From positions 31,722,832-31,786,831 of the forward strand of contig CM055891.1 in NCBI GenBank assembly GCA_029582165.1: a DNA stretch of 64,000 bases, written 5' to 3'. This stretch comes from Portulaca oleracea. Lineage: Eukaryota; Streptophyta; Magnoliopsida; Caryophyllales; Portulacaceae. A program made the translations under genes and the position numbers. Within the stretch, counting starts at the first letter, position 1, and the number at the start of each line of letters is the position of its first letter. Below, piece after piece: positions 24,162 to 36,684 of this stretch. Below the pieces are notes generated by a model. It worked only from the letters and a program-made list of their open reading frames with translations. It did not search any database and was not told where the DNA came from.

Positions 24162-25291
24162 TCAGCTCTAAATTCTTTCCTGTGCTTCTGGATGTGATCA
24201 TGACAGAATCCGTTGCTGAGATGAGGCGACATTCTGCATTTGAACTCTGTCCAATTCTCTGAAGGCTGTTTCACAATTGTCTGAAAGCTGTCTCAATGAT
24301 ATTTGAAGATTCCTACAGGCTGAAAGAGTAAAGAAGACAGTCAGTATTTGGTGAATACCCGCTACAAGTACGTATATATTTTATGAATTTCAGTATATCT
24401 TCGTCTTTCTGAAAAAAATGATGTTCTTTTGATGACCAATGCCCTTAATTTCACTTGCATGAGGTCTTTATTGTGATGATTTGAAGGCAGTTTTAGAAGT
24501 CCATTGCCTTGGCATATGACACTTCAAAATGAACCTAGCCCAATGCTTCACACGTAATATGCCATGAAGAGTAACCTTTTCAATTGTTTGCTTTGAACAT
24601 TTCGAGATTAACCTAATTGTTTTAATTGTTTAGTATTCGATTTGAGTATGATTTACTTTCGGGGTCAATGAAATTTGTACATTCTGGCTTCCGCAGGTGT
24701 TTTCAGTTGTAAATGCCTTTAGTTCTAGCTTAAAACTATATGCTGAGTTTTAAACACTAATAAAATCTCTTATGTTGTTGCATATCAGGATTAGTTTCAT
24801 GATGCACTGTGTTTAAAAATAATCAATACAGTAGGGTCAGATGAAAATTTTTGATCTTAACTTAGATTGAACTGAATTTTTAATCTTTGCACCAGTTCTT
24901 TTGTCTCCCCCCAGACACATGTACTCTAAAGAAGTAGTCTCTATCGGTCTTCAGATTCATGGGGCATTAATCATCTGTTGTTATTCCATGACTAAAGAAG
25001 GGCGATATGTGAGATGAATTTGGTGGAGGCCACTATAATCCAAAGCTGCACCCATTGATGGCTTGATTCATTTCATCTCATGGCAAAACTGGAAAATTTC
25101 CGAGTAAACTCATTTTGGACCTTACCATATATAAGAGTTATTTGAGTTTGTCACCCTTAACTGTTTACTATGATCCATCACCTGTGCAAGCTTGAGCTCT
25201 TTGCAAAAGAATCATGTCGGCAATTGTATATAGTTTTACAGTCATAAAGTGAAAGGAGATAGCATCTGAGTAAAGAAGGTAACCCCCCACA

Positions 25292-25323
<32 letters not shown>

Positions 25324-25329
25324 AAGTGT

Positions 25330-25675
25330 AATAGTGCTGTAGAAATCGGAAATCGTCGGACATCTTGTTTTACTACCACACACAACTGCATGCACTAGGG
25401 AAGTAAAGCGTAAGACCAGAATCACTAGATAGCGGTAGGCTTGGCCATCTGGGCATAAACTATCTATTTTGAAGTATTGATCAACATGAGAATGAGACTA
25501 ACAAGAGGTAAGCCCATCTTTGTGGGTGACTTTCCTACCTTTTTCTTTCTTTAAGTTACAAAAACCTGTAAAGAATAAAGAATAGGAACTTTATTGAATG
25601 AAAACGAATAGAGAAAGAGGGAGGGGGATAGTATGTGTGGATAGATAAAGCATAGCCAGCCAATTAGATGGAATT
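25330..25675. repeat. Inverted copy of the GA20ox upstream region
   Basis: Reverse-complement match to 32963-33198: shared blocks include GAAGTATTGAT, CATGAGAATGAGAC, CATCTTTGTGGGTGACTTTC and ATTAGATGGAATT. This copy has extra segments of about 57 and 45 bp. An A-rich run (25290-25323) lies next to it. Confidence 0.8.
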
Positions 25676-26892
25676 GGTGACTTAGGCATGGGACATTTAT
25701 CTGAACTCTGTAGGAATTTGTTTGTTCCCTTGAAGCATCGGGCCTCTGTTTTGCTATAATATATTATCTATGTATACTAGTGATAACAACTACATGGCTA
25801 GTGGGTCGGGTATTTGTTCCTCAAAGTTGTCTAAACATATTTTGGATGGGTTAAATAATTAGAAGGAAGTATCACGTTGATAATACCGTTCCTAGCTGTC
25901 AGATTGAACAATAGCTCACCAGAAGATTTTGACAGAGTAGTTGCCACAAGGTTGGAGTTATATGCTATAATATAATTAGATGACCTAAGGTTGGAATATG
26001 AAATCTGAAAAGTCTTTGGTGGCTTATTAAGTAGATATTGGGTCATGAATAGTGGTAGATTCATAAAATTTTCTTTGTAGGCTCCTAAAATTATGATCAT
26101 TAGTCAATAAGGTTCCAACCACATTTAATCTTCGCCATTCCCCCAAGGTGTTATGTATATCCGCCAATGATCCTGGAATATGTTATACCGGATGCAAGAA
26201 AGTAAGAACGAGTTAAGAAATTAACACACATATCACTATTTTTGCTAGTGGTATTTTATATACTCCTTAACTGTCTTACACTTATTCACACATGCCAATA
26301 TGGTTTTTCCCGGTGGTGTCTTGTGTAGACTCACACGAAACTCCTCTTGGTGTTCTCGGTGGCATAATACCCGCTGACCCCCACATGGTGATATATCCCC
26401 GCACGCCCTGCATCTTAGTGTGCTCACCTCACAACCATACTCTTTGGTTGCTTAGTCTTTGTGTTCCTTGGTTGTTTAGTGTGATGACGATGATTAGAAT
26501 AAAAAAATAAATTACATATGAGTAGTTGTTACTACAAAAGATGGGGTTTAGATACAATTGGTGGAATTTAGATATAATACCTAACCTCCATCTACTTCCA
26601 CCTAACATGTCTGTGCTCCATATACTTTTACCTAACATCCAACCTTTCACATTCACCTTTCACTTATCCTTTTCATACATCATGTATCCTGATACAACAT
26701 TTCAAAACATAATCTAACAAATCTCCATCCTGACTTGAATCCTCTCATAATGGAATAGATGCATCATAATAGCACCACATCTCTTTTACCTCAAAACAAC
26801 TCTTTAAGGAAAAATTAACAGCTTCTAACATTTAGCAAGTCCAGACAATGCCTTCTTAGAAAATGACATTATACATCAATATGTTTGGTCCT

Positions 26893-27395
26893 CTAATGGT
26901 AGACCTTCTCCTTGACTAAGCATATCGCACTAAGGCTATCATAGTATATGGTAGCGTGATCACGATGTAAGCCAACGTCATTAACAAGCCCTTTGAACCA
27001 AATTCCATCCTCAATTGTTTCCATCAACGCCACATACTCAACTTTTATAATAGACAAAGTAACCTTAGACCGTAAAGTCGCCTTCCAGCCAACAACAGAT
27101 CCACCAAGAGTGAAAATAGAATTAATCATTGACCTTTTGCAATCTGCATCTTCAGCACAATCAAAATTTGATTAGCATGGCATCGAATTTTTGTATATCA
27201 CTTCTATAGATGGGACCGGCATTAGACATACCTATTAGGTACCGCAGAATCCTCTTTACTACCTATCAATGTTCCTTTCCAGGTTCTTCTATGAATGTAC
27301 TGACAACATTAACGACATGTGCCACATTAAGTATAGTGTAGACCATTACATACATCAGACTCCTTATTGCTGAATCATAAGGAACTCAAGACATC
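26893..27395 (-). mobile_element. Decayed Ty1/copia polyprotein fragment (RT end to RNase H)
   Basis: The minus-strand frame 27129-26893 gives FTLGGSVVGWKATLRSKVTL, SIIKVEYVALMETIEDGIW and YYDSLSAICLVKE, the RNase H region of plant copia elements. Upstream (27395-27175) the pieces SLMYVMVYT and EEPGKEH and a later LRYLIG block match the end of the RT region, but stops and frame changes separate them. A short piece (SLMYVM) recurs near 27460. A dead fragment; no paired LTRs seen. Confidence 0.8.
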
Positions 27396-27639
27396 TATTC
27401 CTTTTCTTCAGTAGGCCTAGGATCTTGATTTTTTGTAGACATGTATTCCATTACATACATCAGACTCCTTATAGCGTCCATAATCATTATTGCACCCATA
27501 GTGCTCGCATTTTGATTTTTCATAGACTAAAGCAGTTCCTCGTAAATTTGACAATTTTTATGTTCAAAGCAAACATCTTTCTCACTAAAATTCAGGAACC
27601 CTATGGCTTTGATTCTAGTTTGTTATAACGATGCGAGAA

Positions 27640-28240
27640 AGTAAGACCAACAACAACCTCACAGGGAAACACGTTCGAGCACGGTCTGGGAGATCCAGAT
27701 GTAGGCAGTCTTTCCCCCATAAATAGAAGTTCACGATGAGAAAGTAAGACCCATTAAGAAATCTACATCCAGATGTAACGTGGTTTACTGTGTGTTATAT
27801 CACTTTCTTACTGAAGTTTCAAGTTATCAGCAAGAGCCCACCACGGCCGCACGGTACCCCATAGAGCCCGCATACCACTCCATCCGAGTCTCAAGCCACC
27901 ACTCTACCACTCCATCTGAGTCTCAAGCCACCACTCTACTTCAGGAAAGCCAGTTCTCATGTGTTCTCTACTTGTGTCCATGGTACTCATGGGACCGCCT
28001 TCCTTCACCTTATGTCCAGCTAACGAACCATTGGCTCTGATGCCACTTGTTTGGGAAATCTAATGTGGCAGCCCACTTCAACTAAGACTCGTGATAACAA
28101 GTTCATTGAGGTTTCATCCTAAAATCAATTGGTGTTAAAGAGAAGTAGCCCACTTGACATATAAACCATGACTTCTCACTTTAAATTTCCGAATTCCAAT
28201 GTGGGACATTTGTTTCATTGGTGAACCCCAACAGAATAGA
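27640..28240 (-). repeat. LTR-like remnant with primer-site-like motif
   Basis: GGCTCTGATGCCAC (28030) is the complement of a tRNA-iMet-type primer site (GTGGCATCAGAGCC). The adjoining stretch (AATCTAATGTGGCAGCCCAC...CCAATGTGGGACATTT) has the look of a plant LTR. A second LTR was not found. Confidence 0.35.
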
Positions 28241-30387
28241 AACACAATTTGTCTTTAAGTTGTGTCCAGATTTGCAATCTAGTTAGACTGAATAGATAAC
28301 TAACTTCAGCAATTTATACTTCTATCCCATTTGGTCTCTCCCCCTTGGGATACATATATGGGAAGGGTATTTTGAAAGGGTAATTTGGAAAAAATTCAAG
28401 CTTAGGATTCAACTCCATCATCTGTATAAATACTCTATTTTCTCTGTATTTAAGATGGATTAATGTAATATTTTGATTAGTTTAGTATGTGCCTATATTC
28501 ATTTGTACTAAGAAGGCCAGAACTTCGGCAATTTGCCGTTTCCTGTAAGTGTAACTATACTGCAGAATGCAGCAAATCTTTCTTACCATTTCAAGCATTG
28601 GGATTGTGTTTGTTTGTAATGGGCTGCTACCAAACTAGACCCACCTCACATGTCCTACATGTGAATATAAATAGATAGGATCACCATCGTGTAATGATCC
28701 ACCAATACTATCAAACAAATGTGATCAGTACAAATCACTTGCAACCCCCATGCATGAGATTGACAGGAGGTCCCCTCTTCCCATTGAAGATGTACATAAT
28801 TTTATGGGTAAGCATTAGTCACAAACCTTACTACCTTAGACATAATGACATGACAGTGTTCAGTAAATACACTATAGCTTTTGTATGATGCCACCATATT
28901 GGGCCTTTCACCGGGGATGATAACAAAACTCTCTGAAACTACTAATTGCTTCTGGATGAAGGTGCAGGAAAGAAAATCAGCTGTTTGTTCTGAAGATTAC
29001 ATTGGAAAACATTATAGTTTTCCAGGTTTCGTTTTGTTCCCTTTGAAAATTTTACAATATGATCCGCTGCATTAGAAGATCTTGATTACAAGAGACTGAG
29101 TTTGAATACTCTGACCATTCTGGATTGAATTAGATGAACGTATATCAGCCAATATCAATGGTTAAACTCGAAAGCACTCTGTACCACCATTTTTGGGTGT
29201 TGCTGTTACAATATGCCGTCGGAATGAGGTTCGTCAAACGGGTGAGGGGAAGTGGGGGACAAAAGAATCTCAAATCTGGATTTGCGGCTTCAGTTCTGTG
29301 CCCCTGCTCCACAAAACCATTCAGTACAGATAGAATAGCAACCTTGGGGTCCCTTTACTGCTGAAATAAGAGGAATCAAAACAATGTGAAAACTACGTAG
29401 GTTACAGTGACACAAGGTGCAAAACACAATCCATGTTGGCCACTTGTGGTCTTTTAGAGAACCAAACGAGGGGAATTTTAACTTAAAGGTGAGCTGCTTT
29501 CAGATTCATGGATGTATTATCATTTACTTTTGATTTTCATAAGTCGAAGAGAATCAGTTGAAAATGGGAGTTCTTTCCTTAAGCAACTCAACATATAGCA
29601 TCATCTCAACCCTAGAGTGGAGTATTACTAGGATCCGGAAGCATCTTTAGCTTTCTAGAGTATAGACATCATCTTGTAATTGCTGAGGGTCTGAACTTGT
29701 ATGCCAACATCAGAAAATTGTTCTTTCAACTCTTACATCTCTTTGACAGCCTTTTATCTTTGTAAGTTAACCTATGAAAAGAGAAAAGTAAACTGCCATC
29801 CTTCTTTCCACTATGCAAAGTTTGGGTTCATGTTCTGAAGCCCCATGCAACTTGATTAATGAAACTCTGTTGCATCTTATCTTCTGGTTGCTTAAGCATG
29901 CCTCATGCATAACACCATAGAAATATGATTCAGAGTTTGTGCACAGAAAATACAGTTTACTAAGCGACCTGTATTTTCTATGTTTGGATGTACTATCAAA
30001 TGGAGTAACCTTCAATGCAATCAGAGTTATGTGGAGGAATGATCAAGCTAGACAAATGAGGCCTTTGTTTTTTTTGCCTTCCAAGTTCTTCAACTCATAT
30101 GCTCTTTTTTTTCCCATGTTCCTCACTATAAAAATGTCACTTTTAGGGCTATTATTCATCTTAAATGAATATAGAGCAACTGCAAAAATGTCCCAGTAAA
30201 CTGTTCTATACTCTTTCTTTTCATGGGGAAGTTCGGAGCCTATGTTCTTCTAATACCATATGCATATTTGAAGAAGTTGCTTTTGGGCATTGTTTGTAGC
30301 TTGGCTTGTAGCAAGCTGATGCAAGATATCGCATTCAATTGTCTTATATGTATTTTATTAGCTTTTGTTTGTGGTGGATTAAAACCA

Positions 30388-30550
30388 TAGTTATTAAAAT
30401 CCCGATCATGATCTACGATCCTACGATTTTATGATCCAAAATCCTCGATACGATTCTACTATTTACACACGATCCACGATCCTACATGGGTTAATTTCGA
30501 TCATAACTACCCCGTGGATTCGAGTTAGGATCCCGATTTTAACAACTTTG
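30388..30550. mobile_element. Small MITE with AGTTATTAAAATCCCGAT ends
   Basis: The left end AGTTATTAAAATCCCGAT and inverse right end AGTTGTTAAAATCGGGAT form terminal inverted repeats. The interior repeats CTACGATCCTACGAT-like motifs. Confidence 0.65.
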
Positions 30551-31185
30551 ATTAAAACACAAATCAGTGATTGTAATCTAGGTCCAAAACATGCGCCTTT
30601 CTAAAACTTAATGCTGCTAAATCTAAGCACCCTACAGTTTGCTTTGGCGGGATTGGATGTGTTGAATCAATGTGTAGCTCCTTCTTTTTGTTTTTCTTTT
30701 TTTTTTCGTGTGTTCTTTATGCCTGACACTTTATATCTTGACATCTCATCCATATATTGGTCCTCTGTCTTACTAATACAGTAAATTTAGTCAAATGATT
30801 TTAGAGCATTAGATGTTCGCTATCAAGTTCATCTTTAGTTAGCTGTTGGAGAATAGTAGAGTTCTTAATTGAGGTTTTAAATTGAATAACCATAAGGAGA
30901 CAAGATAATGAAGAGTTGGACCATGTTTTTTTTGGTGGTGACTTGAGCTTTAAACACTGAAGTAAACTTATTAAAGACAACCATAGAAAGTTTGGTGGTA
31001 GATAATCATCTCTTTATTCCTTCAAAAAGTAACTTCTCTTTAATATTTGATATCTTGATTCTCTCTACACTGACCCACAAAAATCCAAACACAAAACTCT
31101 GCCTCCCTTTTCTCATGTTGTCCTTATGCAGTCCCACAATGCATAATCCATGCTGCATTCATGTACTTCTTGCATGGTTATCACT

Positions 31186-32748
31186 CTATGTTTCTTTTCT
31201 ATCTTGCAGCCAGTTTGTGAAGGATTCCATAGTGTTTGTATCGCACCTGTAATGTTTCTGTGTGAATTCTAGTAGAACTGGCCATGTAAAATCCGGGTAT
31301 ATCCTTGGAGACCCAATGTCGATCAACTCATTTGGAGGTCTGATCACTTTGTCTCCTTTCGGACACAAAAAGAATGCTAATGATTTTCGAGGTGATCGAC
31401 TATTCACCACTGCTCTGTGCAGACAGCTCTTGTATATACCATTTGACAAAGCCTGTTGAACAAACACAAGATTCCTTATTAGACATTTGAAATTCAGTTC
31501 ATCACTTTGAATTTGTTAGACTATAAAGTCATTCCTGGGGCTTCAACCATCAGTTTAAACTTTTGGTCGAGATGGTTCTACATGATCAGAGTCAGACCTG
31601 AGCAAAAGGTCTCAGGTTCGAATCTCAACACCCCCATATTCATTTGCGCAAGGTGAAGGGGGCCTTTGCAGCATCCACGCTTCAAGCCCAAAGGGCATTC
31701 GTGTGAGGGGGCGTGTTAGACTATAAAATTCTTGGGGCTTCAACCATCAATTTAAACTTTTGGTTGAGATGGTTCCACATAATTGTATCATGAAGAGTTG
31801 AGTTTAGGGTAATTACCATGAAGGTATCGCCAATGTTGACGACAAATGCTTCAGGATTGGGACTAATGGAGTACCATTTCTGGTCCACATACACCTCAAG
31901 ACCTCCCACATGATCCTGATGAAGGATTGTTAAAGAGGTGGGATCACAATGAGGCCCTGTTCCTAGGGTTAAGTCGGGCGTCTGACAACGTGGGTAATAG
32001 TTTAGTCTCATTATTGAGTCATTCTTGTCGAAGAATTCTCTGAAGTAACTCGGCCCAACTCCTAGACTCGTTCCCAGAAGCTCCATAATCCTGAGCGAGA
32101 GATTGTTCATAGCTTCACAGTAGTCTTGGTACACCCTCCTGTCATGAATTCGATATTTCAAATTGAGGATAAAAGAGAGGTAAATCTAGGAGCTATGCAT
32201 AATATGATGAGCACTTCTTACCCGAAATCTCTAAAGTCGTTGTCTATGACACTTAAGAAGTAGTTTTCGACCATATTTGAGGCCTTCTCATCAGCTGAAT
32301 ATCGAAACGAAAGTGTCTCTTTCCATGGTAGCTTTGTCGAAAATCTACCAACAAAGCTGCTTGCGTAGCCGCAGTGATCGCCTATCTTCCTCTGAGCTCT
32401 CTGCTTCAGGGCAAGAGGCATGCCGAAGAAGTGATCCATATATTTATGGGCATCAGCTAAGAGCGCATTGTCCACCCCATGATTCACAAGCAAGAAGAAT
32501 TCATGCCTCTTGCATGCTTCATTAACAACTGTAGTTGCTTTCGACACCAGACTTGGATCCCCAGAGAGGAACCCTCCCAAATCAATGGGAGGAACGTCGA
32601 GTTCTGGAGGTTGGTTTATGCATGGTTTTTCGTCGTCTGGCCACATGAATTGCTCTGGTATGTCCTGACGGTGTTGAAGAATCGATGCATCAAATGTTTG
32701 AGGTTTGGTCAGGGTAACATGGGATGGAAGTGGTGGTAAAGCTTGCAT
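31186..32748 (-). CDS. GA20ox: Gibberellin 20-oxidase, three exons
   Basis: On the minus strand, exons 32748-32222, 32138-31817 and 31452-31186 join in frame (phases 2 and 0) to about 371 residues, as expected for GA20ox. The enzyme is a cytosolic 2-oxoglutarate/Fe(II) dioxygenase that oxidises C20 of GA12/GA53 in successive steps to GA9/GA20, a controlling step of active gibberellin supply. Seen: LPWKET at 140-145 and NYYPRCQTP at 222-230, both typical of GA20ox; iron ligands His239-x-Asp241 (GPHCDP) and His295 (CLHRAVV); 2-oxoglutarate contact Arg305-x-Ser307 (RKS); PPIDLGGFL near 53-61. Junctions: [13 protein letters not shown] and [15 protein letters not shown]. Intron 2 contains a TRIM-like retroelement. 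The sequence 215-450 bp upstream of the start is also present in inverted form near 25.3-25.7 kb. All key residues are intact. Confidence 0.95.
31514..31779 (+). mobile_element. TRIM-like miniature LTR retroelement in GA20ox intron 2
   Basis: Terminal direct repeats of 69 and 66 bp (31514-31582 and 31714-31779) begin TGTTAGACTATAAA and end ...CACA or ...TACA, giving TG...CA ends. Just inside the left repeat is TGATCAGAG, a degraded match to the initiator-Met tRNA primer site TGGTATCAGAG. A purine-rich tract GTGTGAGGGGG precedes the right repeat. Flanks are GAATT (31509-31513) and TAATT (31780-31784), a 4/5 target duplication. The interior is too short to code. It lies antisense to the host gene. 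Confidence 0.75.
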
Positions 32749-32962
32749 TGATGTGTTTGTGCTATTGTTTCAGAATTCAGATCAATGCTGCACTTAAAAT
32801 GAAACTATAGTATGAAATGTTACTGTGCACTGTTTTTTATCTGGTAGAAAGTAGAAATGAGGAGAGGAGCTTGAGAACAAGATTGTTGTAGTTGGCAAGG
32901 GGAGGGAGATGAGCTTAAATTGAATGAGGGTGAGCTACACTGGGGCTGGCTGTCATATCAAG

Positions 32963-33198
32963 AATTCCATCTAATTGGTTGGCTATGTTTTCATTCAATA
33001 AAGTTCATATTCTTTATTCATTACAAGTTTTTGTAACTTAAAGAAAGAAAAAGGCAGGAAAGTCACCCACAAAGATGGACTTACCTCTTGTTTGTCTCAT
33101 TCTCATGTTTATCAATACTTCAAAATCGACAATTTATGCCCAAATGGTCAGGCCTACAACTATCTAGTGATTCTATTTCCAATTCCTACAGCACTATT
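32963..33198. repeat. Right copy of inverted duplication, upstream of GA20ox
   Basis: Pairs with 25330-25675 in inverted orientation. It begins 215 bp upstream of the GA20ox start codon, so it could be part of the promoter or an inserted repeat. Confidence 0.8.
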
Positions 33199-33744
33199 AT
33201 TAAGGACGAATTCAAAAATTAAATTTAATATGGTTAAATACAGAAGTATTTAAAAATTTACATCTAATTAGTAACATTCAACAATTAATATTAAAACTTA
33301 AATACGAACTGCTCATAAGCCTTATATTAAAATGTATACTATATAAAATATTGTGTATGATATAAAATATATTGCATGCACAATTTTTTTTTAATTTTTT
33401 CGTAATCTATAAGTACATTTTCGTATAAAATACTACAACATTGTTATCTATTTTCCAAACGTGAATTCATTTTAACTCCGCCCCTTACTATTACACTTTC
33501 TTTTGTTTGTTTCTGTCCCTTAATTACCATCCCATTTTACCCCTCCCCCAAAGAAAAAAAAACAAAACCATGGTAAATATTATTATTTGATAAAAAAAAA
33601 AAAAATTGACGCAATGCTTCTTGAACTCAGGGATAGGACTTAAACATTGGATGTCCATTCAAAGAGTGGTTGGAATCTGTTTGAATTGCAATGAAAAGCC
33701 TGGTTGATGGAGTGGGTGAATGCTTTTTAAGGATAATGATATTA

Positions 33745-33921
33745 GGGTGCGTTTGGTTGGTCAATAACCCCAGAGAAATGGTCAATTTTTTCGGGTTGAC
33801 TTATTTTCCCCATGTTTGGATGCAGGTTGACTTCGGGAAAGTTTTCACGATGGGCACACCATTTTCTCCATTTTCGAGAAAAATAGGAAAAATTTCCCTG
33901 GGGTTCTTACCAAACACTCCC
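33745..33921. mobile_element. Harbinger-like MITE, 177 bp
   Basis: Ends GGGTGCGTTTGGTTGGTCA and inverse GGGAGTGTTTGGTAAG; flanked by TTA (33742-33744 and 33922-33924). Interior GGGTTGACTTATTTTCCC. Related copies at 44297 and 53877. Confidence 0.85.
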
Positions 33922-35601
33922 TTAAAGGTAATCCTGTCATTATCCCACATGATTTAAACTTTTTGAACTCCCTATATCCAGGTTAAATGTTAGTATGTTA
34001 GTACTACAACATCATCTATTCAACTATTTCAAGTGGTGTGAGATTTTCTGCTGATATGGTAAAAAAAAGAGAAAAAACTTGTATTTCCTTGCGAGGTAAG
34101 GGAGTATGTCAGACTATTTATGATACAGACAATCAGCATCGATTTGCCGTTATTCAGCAAATGAATGGATGAAAGAAACAGTAACTTTGTAAGGCCAAGT
34201 AATACGATTCCTAGTGACGGGATCAAGCTGGCGTGGCATATTATTATTGCAGGGTTTTAGTTCATGGGAATCCAAACAAAATTGTGGCATCTGGAAAATA
34301 TTTCCTGTTTGTGTCGTTACTTCCTCGTGTGCACAAGTGGGCAAATAAGCACTATGTGTATGAGGGATATGTTTGAAGGAAAAGGATAACAGAAGTAACA
34401 AAAGGAGATATACAGACTGAAATTGGTGTATACGGGTTTACATTTACATTGTATGTTTGTTGCGGTTTTCTGTTGAAAGTGAAGGAAGGACCTAAGGAGA
34501 GAGTGTTGGGATAAATATGCCATCAAACTTTCCCATTTAATCAAAATTGTCATTAATTTTTTCAAATCGTCAAAGATGTCATTATTGTTTCTAAAAAATC
34601 AAAACGGCCACTCTCCCCATGTTTTACCTGCTATTGCAGGTTAAGCTTTCAAAAAAAAATGATATCTGTACTTCTCTCGGGAAGCCATTGAAGAACTCAG
34701 GAATGGATCGATTGACATGGAAGAAAACATAAGAGGTGCATTTTTCCTGAGAATCTTCCAGAATTCAAGTGAGATGAAACTGAGTAACAACAAGAAGAAG
34801 AAGAAGAAGAAGCCGAGTATGGAGGGGGGAAAATTTTCCAATAACTGGCGGTAACCAATTATCACAGGTAATAATAGCAGTTTTGACATAATTAGATACT
34901 ATAATGACAATTTCGATAATTTGAAAAAAATAATGACAATTTCGATTAAATGGGAAAGTTGGGTGACATTTTTATCGTAGCACTCCCTAAGGAGAAATAG
35001 AGGAGAGTGGTTAGGATATCTTTACCTTGGGTGCCATTTTCTCACGTCATAATTAACAAAGTTTTCGGTGACTTTACGTGTTATCTGTGTTTTTTATTCT
35101 TTCGGTATATTATGTCTTAATTGACATAACAAAACAACAGACTTCGCTGGAAGAATTTTGATCAATGTGTGGTTAGCAAAGTTTTCATGTTCTGGAGTTA
35201 TTAATGTCCTTCTTGTGCTTTTCTGAATTCAAAAGGTAATTTATTCTGTGACTTGACTGTTGCTTCCCTCTCTATTCTTTCTTTTTGGTTCGTGCTGTAA
35301 GAAGAAGCCTGTTATCAATTGCAAGCATAAAGGCAGCTCTCATCTTCTATGTGTCGGTCAGTAAAGCCCTCCCTGTGGGATAGAGAATTGGAATTTTAAA
35401 CAAGTCTCACAACAAACCAATGGCCTTAAGGTACATTAAATTCGTCTCCTTTCTTGTACTCTTTCATGTTATTAGTTAATTTAGTTTACTACTCTTAAAA
35501 CAAGATGTTCACTAAAAAAAAAGGTTACCCCCTGCTCATGGAATTCGGTATTGTAAATAATAATGCATTAGGAAGGAGCCAGGAGATTGAATTCTCTTAT
35601 G

Positions 35602-36096
35602 CCTTTGTTCTTTTATGTGGTATTCTGTGGTATGGTGTGGTAAAATTGTGGCGGGTTGTGGTGTAATTGTGGCGGGTTATTGGTAGATTGTGTTGGGTTT
35701 TTTTTGTATATATATATATAAATATTGTATTGGTAATTGTGGAAAAGTAATTTGTGATGGGTTGTGGCGAATTGTGGTAGAATGATATTTGTGGTGGGTT
35801 GTGGTAAACTGCGGTAGGCTCAGGGGCGGATCTCCATTGATGTTGAAGGTGTCCACGGACACCCCAAGCTCCGAAAAAAATTTAAGAAACCTATTATATT
35901 TTAGGAGGTTATTGTATATTTATATTTAGTGGACACCCTAGAAAATGCCGAAAAAATATTAACAAGGGTGTCCAATTCAACACAACAGTCCAACTATTCA
36001 AAATATTATCAAGTGGACACCGCTAATTTCGTAGTCTATATTCGTCACTGAGTAGGCTGTGACACCGCAGTTTGCCAACCGCAGAAGAGAACATGT
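35602..36096. mobile_element. Harbinger-like MITE interrupted by a hAT-like element
   Basis: The outer element has TGCCTTTGTTCTTTTATGTGG at the left and AACCGCAGAAGAGAACATG at the right, with TTA on both sides. Interior GTGGTAGA/GTTGTGG motifs belong to the GTTCTTTTGTGCGG family. It is split by the insertion at 35821-36050. Confidence 0.7.
35821..36050. mobile_element. hAT-like non-autonomous element, 230 bp, nested
   Basis: The left end CAGGGGCGGAT and inverse right end CAGTGACGAAT are short inverted repeats. An 8-bp target duplication, GGTAGGCT (35813-35820) and AGTAGGCT (36051-36058), matches 7 of 8. The interior has GGTGTCCACGGACACC. Confidence 0.8.
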
Positions 36097-36684
36097 TAGC
36101 CATCTCTCTTTGCTGTTTAAGATGATGGAACAATATTATTGAAAAAAAAAAATCATCATCAGGTGTTCCGCTATTGGGATTGATGCTAATGTTCCTCTAT
36201 TCAGGAGAAAACCATATTTGATAACTTGGACTCTACCCCAATTTAAGAGAATACTAAGGCTCCCTTCGGTTCTTGGAAAATAAGATGGAATAGAGAAAAA
36301 AAAAATTTAAAATGAATCACGACCCTTCGTTTGACTTCCCTGTTCTTTGTTTAGGTTATTTTCAAGTTTGGATACTTTTTTTGGGAATTGTGTTTTTAGA
36401 GTGGATGCTTTTTGGAGAATTGTGTTAGGTTTGGTTAGGTTTGGATAAGTTTGGATAAATTATGATAAGTTGGAAGAGTTATATCCAACCTAGCCAAAGA
36501 AACATGCAATTAGAAGAATGGGTGATAGACATAAAGTATTATGGAATATTTGATTGCTTTGTCAAAAATATTTTCCTTATGGGAGGTAAATTTGATTGGC
36601 TAAGTAGGATGGGAGGATTGGTGAGGGCGGAAATGAAGCGAGGGATTGGTGGAGATGAACAACTTTTCATACTAGATTAGTAAG

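Larger units (their letters stand above)
21134..31185. other. Ten-kb gene-poor region between BAHD and GA20ox genes
   Basis: No protein gene recognised. It contains CCGAACC-rich stretches (about 21370-22460), a GC-rich exon-like island (22950-23210), local tandem repeats (23447-24161), an inverted copy of the GA20ox upstream sequence (25330-25675), a copia relic (26893-27395), an LTR-like piece with a GGCTCTGATGCCAC primer-site-like motif (27640-28240) and a small MITE (30388-30550). From 28.3 to 31.2 kb the DNA is AT-rich with only short frames. Confidence 0.65.

Noticed and set aside
23960..24320. Possible box C/D snoRNA genes (CTGATGATATC, CAATGATAT followed by CTGA)
   Set aside because: C-like and D-like boxes occur, but spacing is wrong and no closing terminal stem was found.
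26190..26460. Possible second LTR for the copia fragment (GATGCAAGAAAGTAAGAACG versus 27640)
   Set aside because: Only about 20 bp are shared (GAGAAAGTAAGA); too short to call paired LTRs.
31590..31625. tRNA-like B box (GGTTCGAATCTC) suggesting a tRNA gene or SINE
   Set aside because: No A box or cloverleaf; the paired terminal repeats with TG...CA ends fit a TRIM element better.
32277..32739. Plus-strand open frames over GA20ox exon 1
   Set aside because: Antisense shadows of a clearly coding minus-strand exon.
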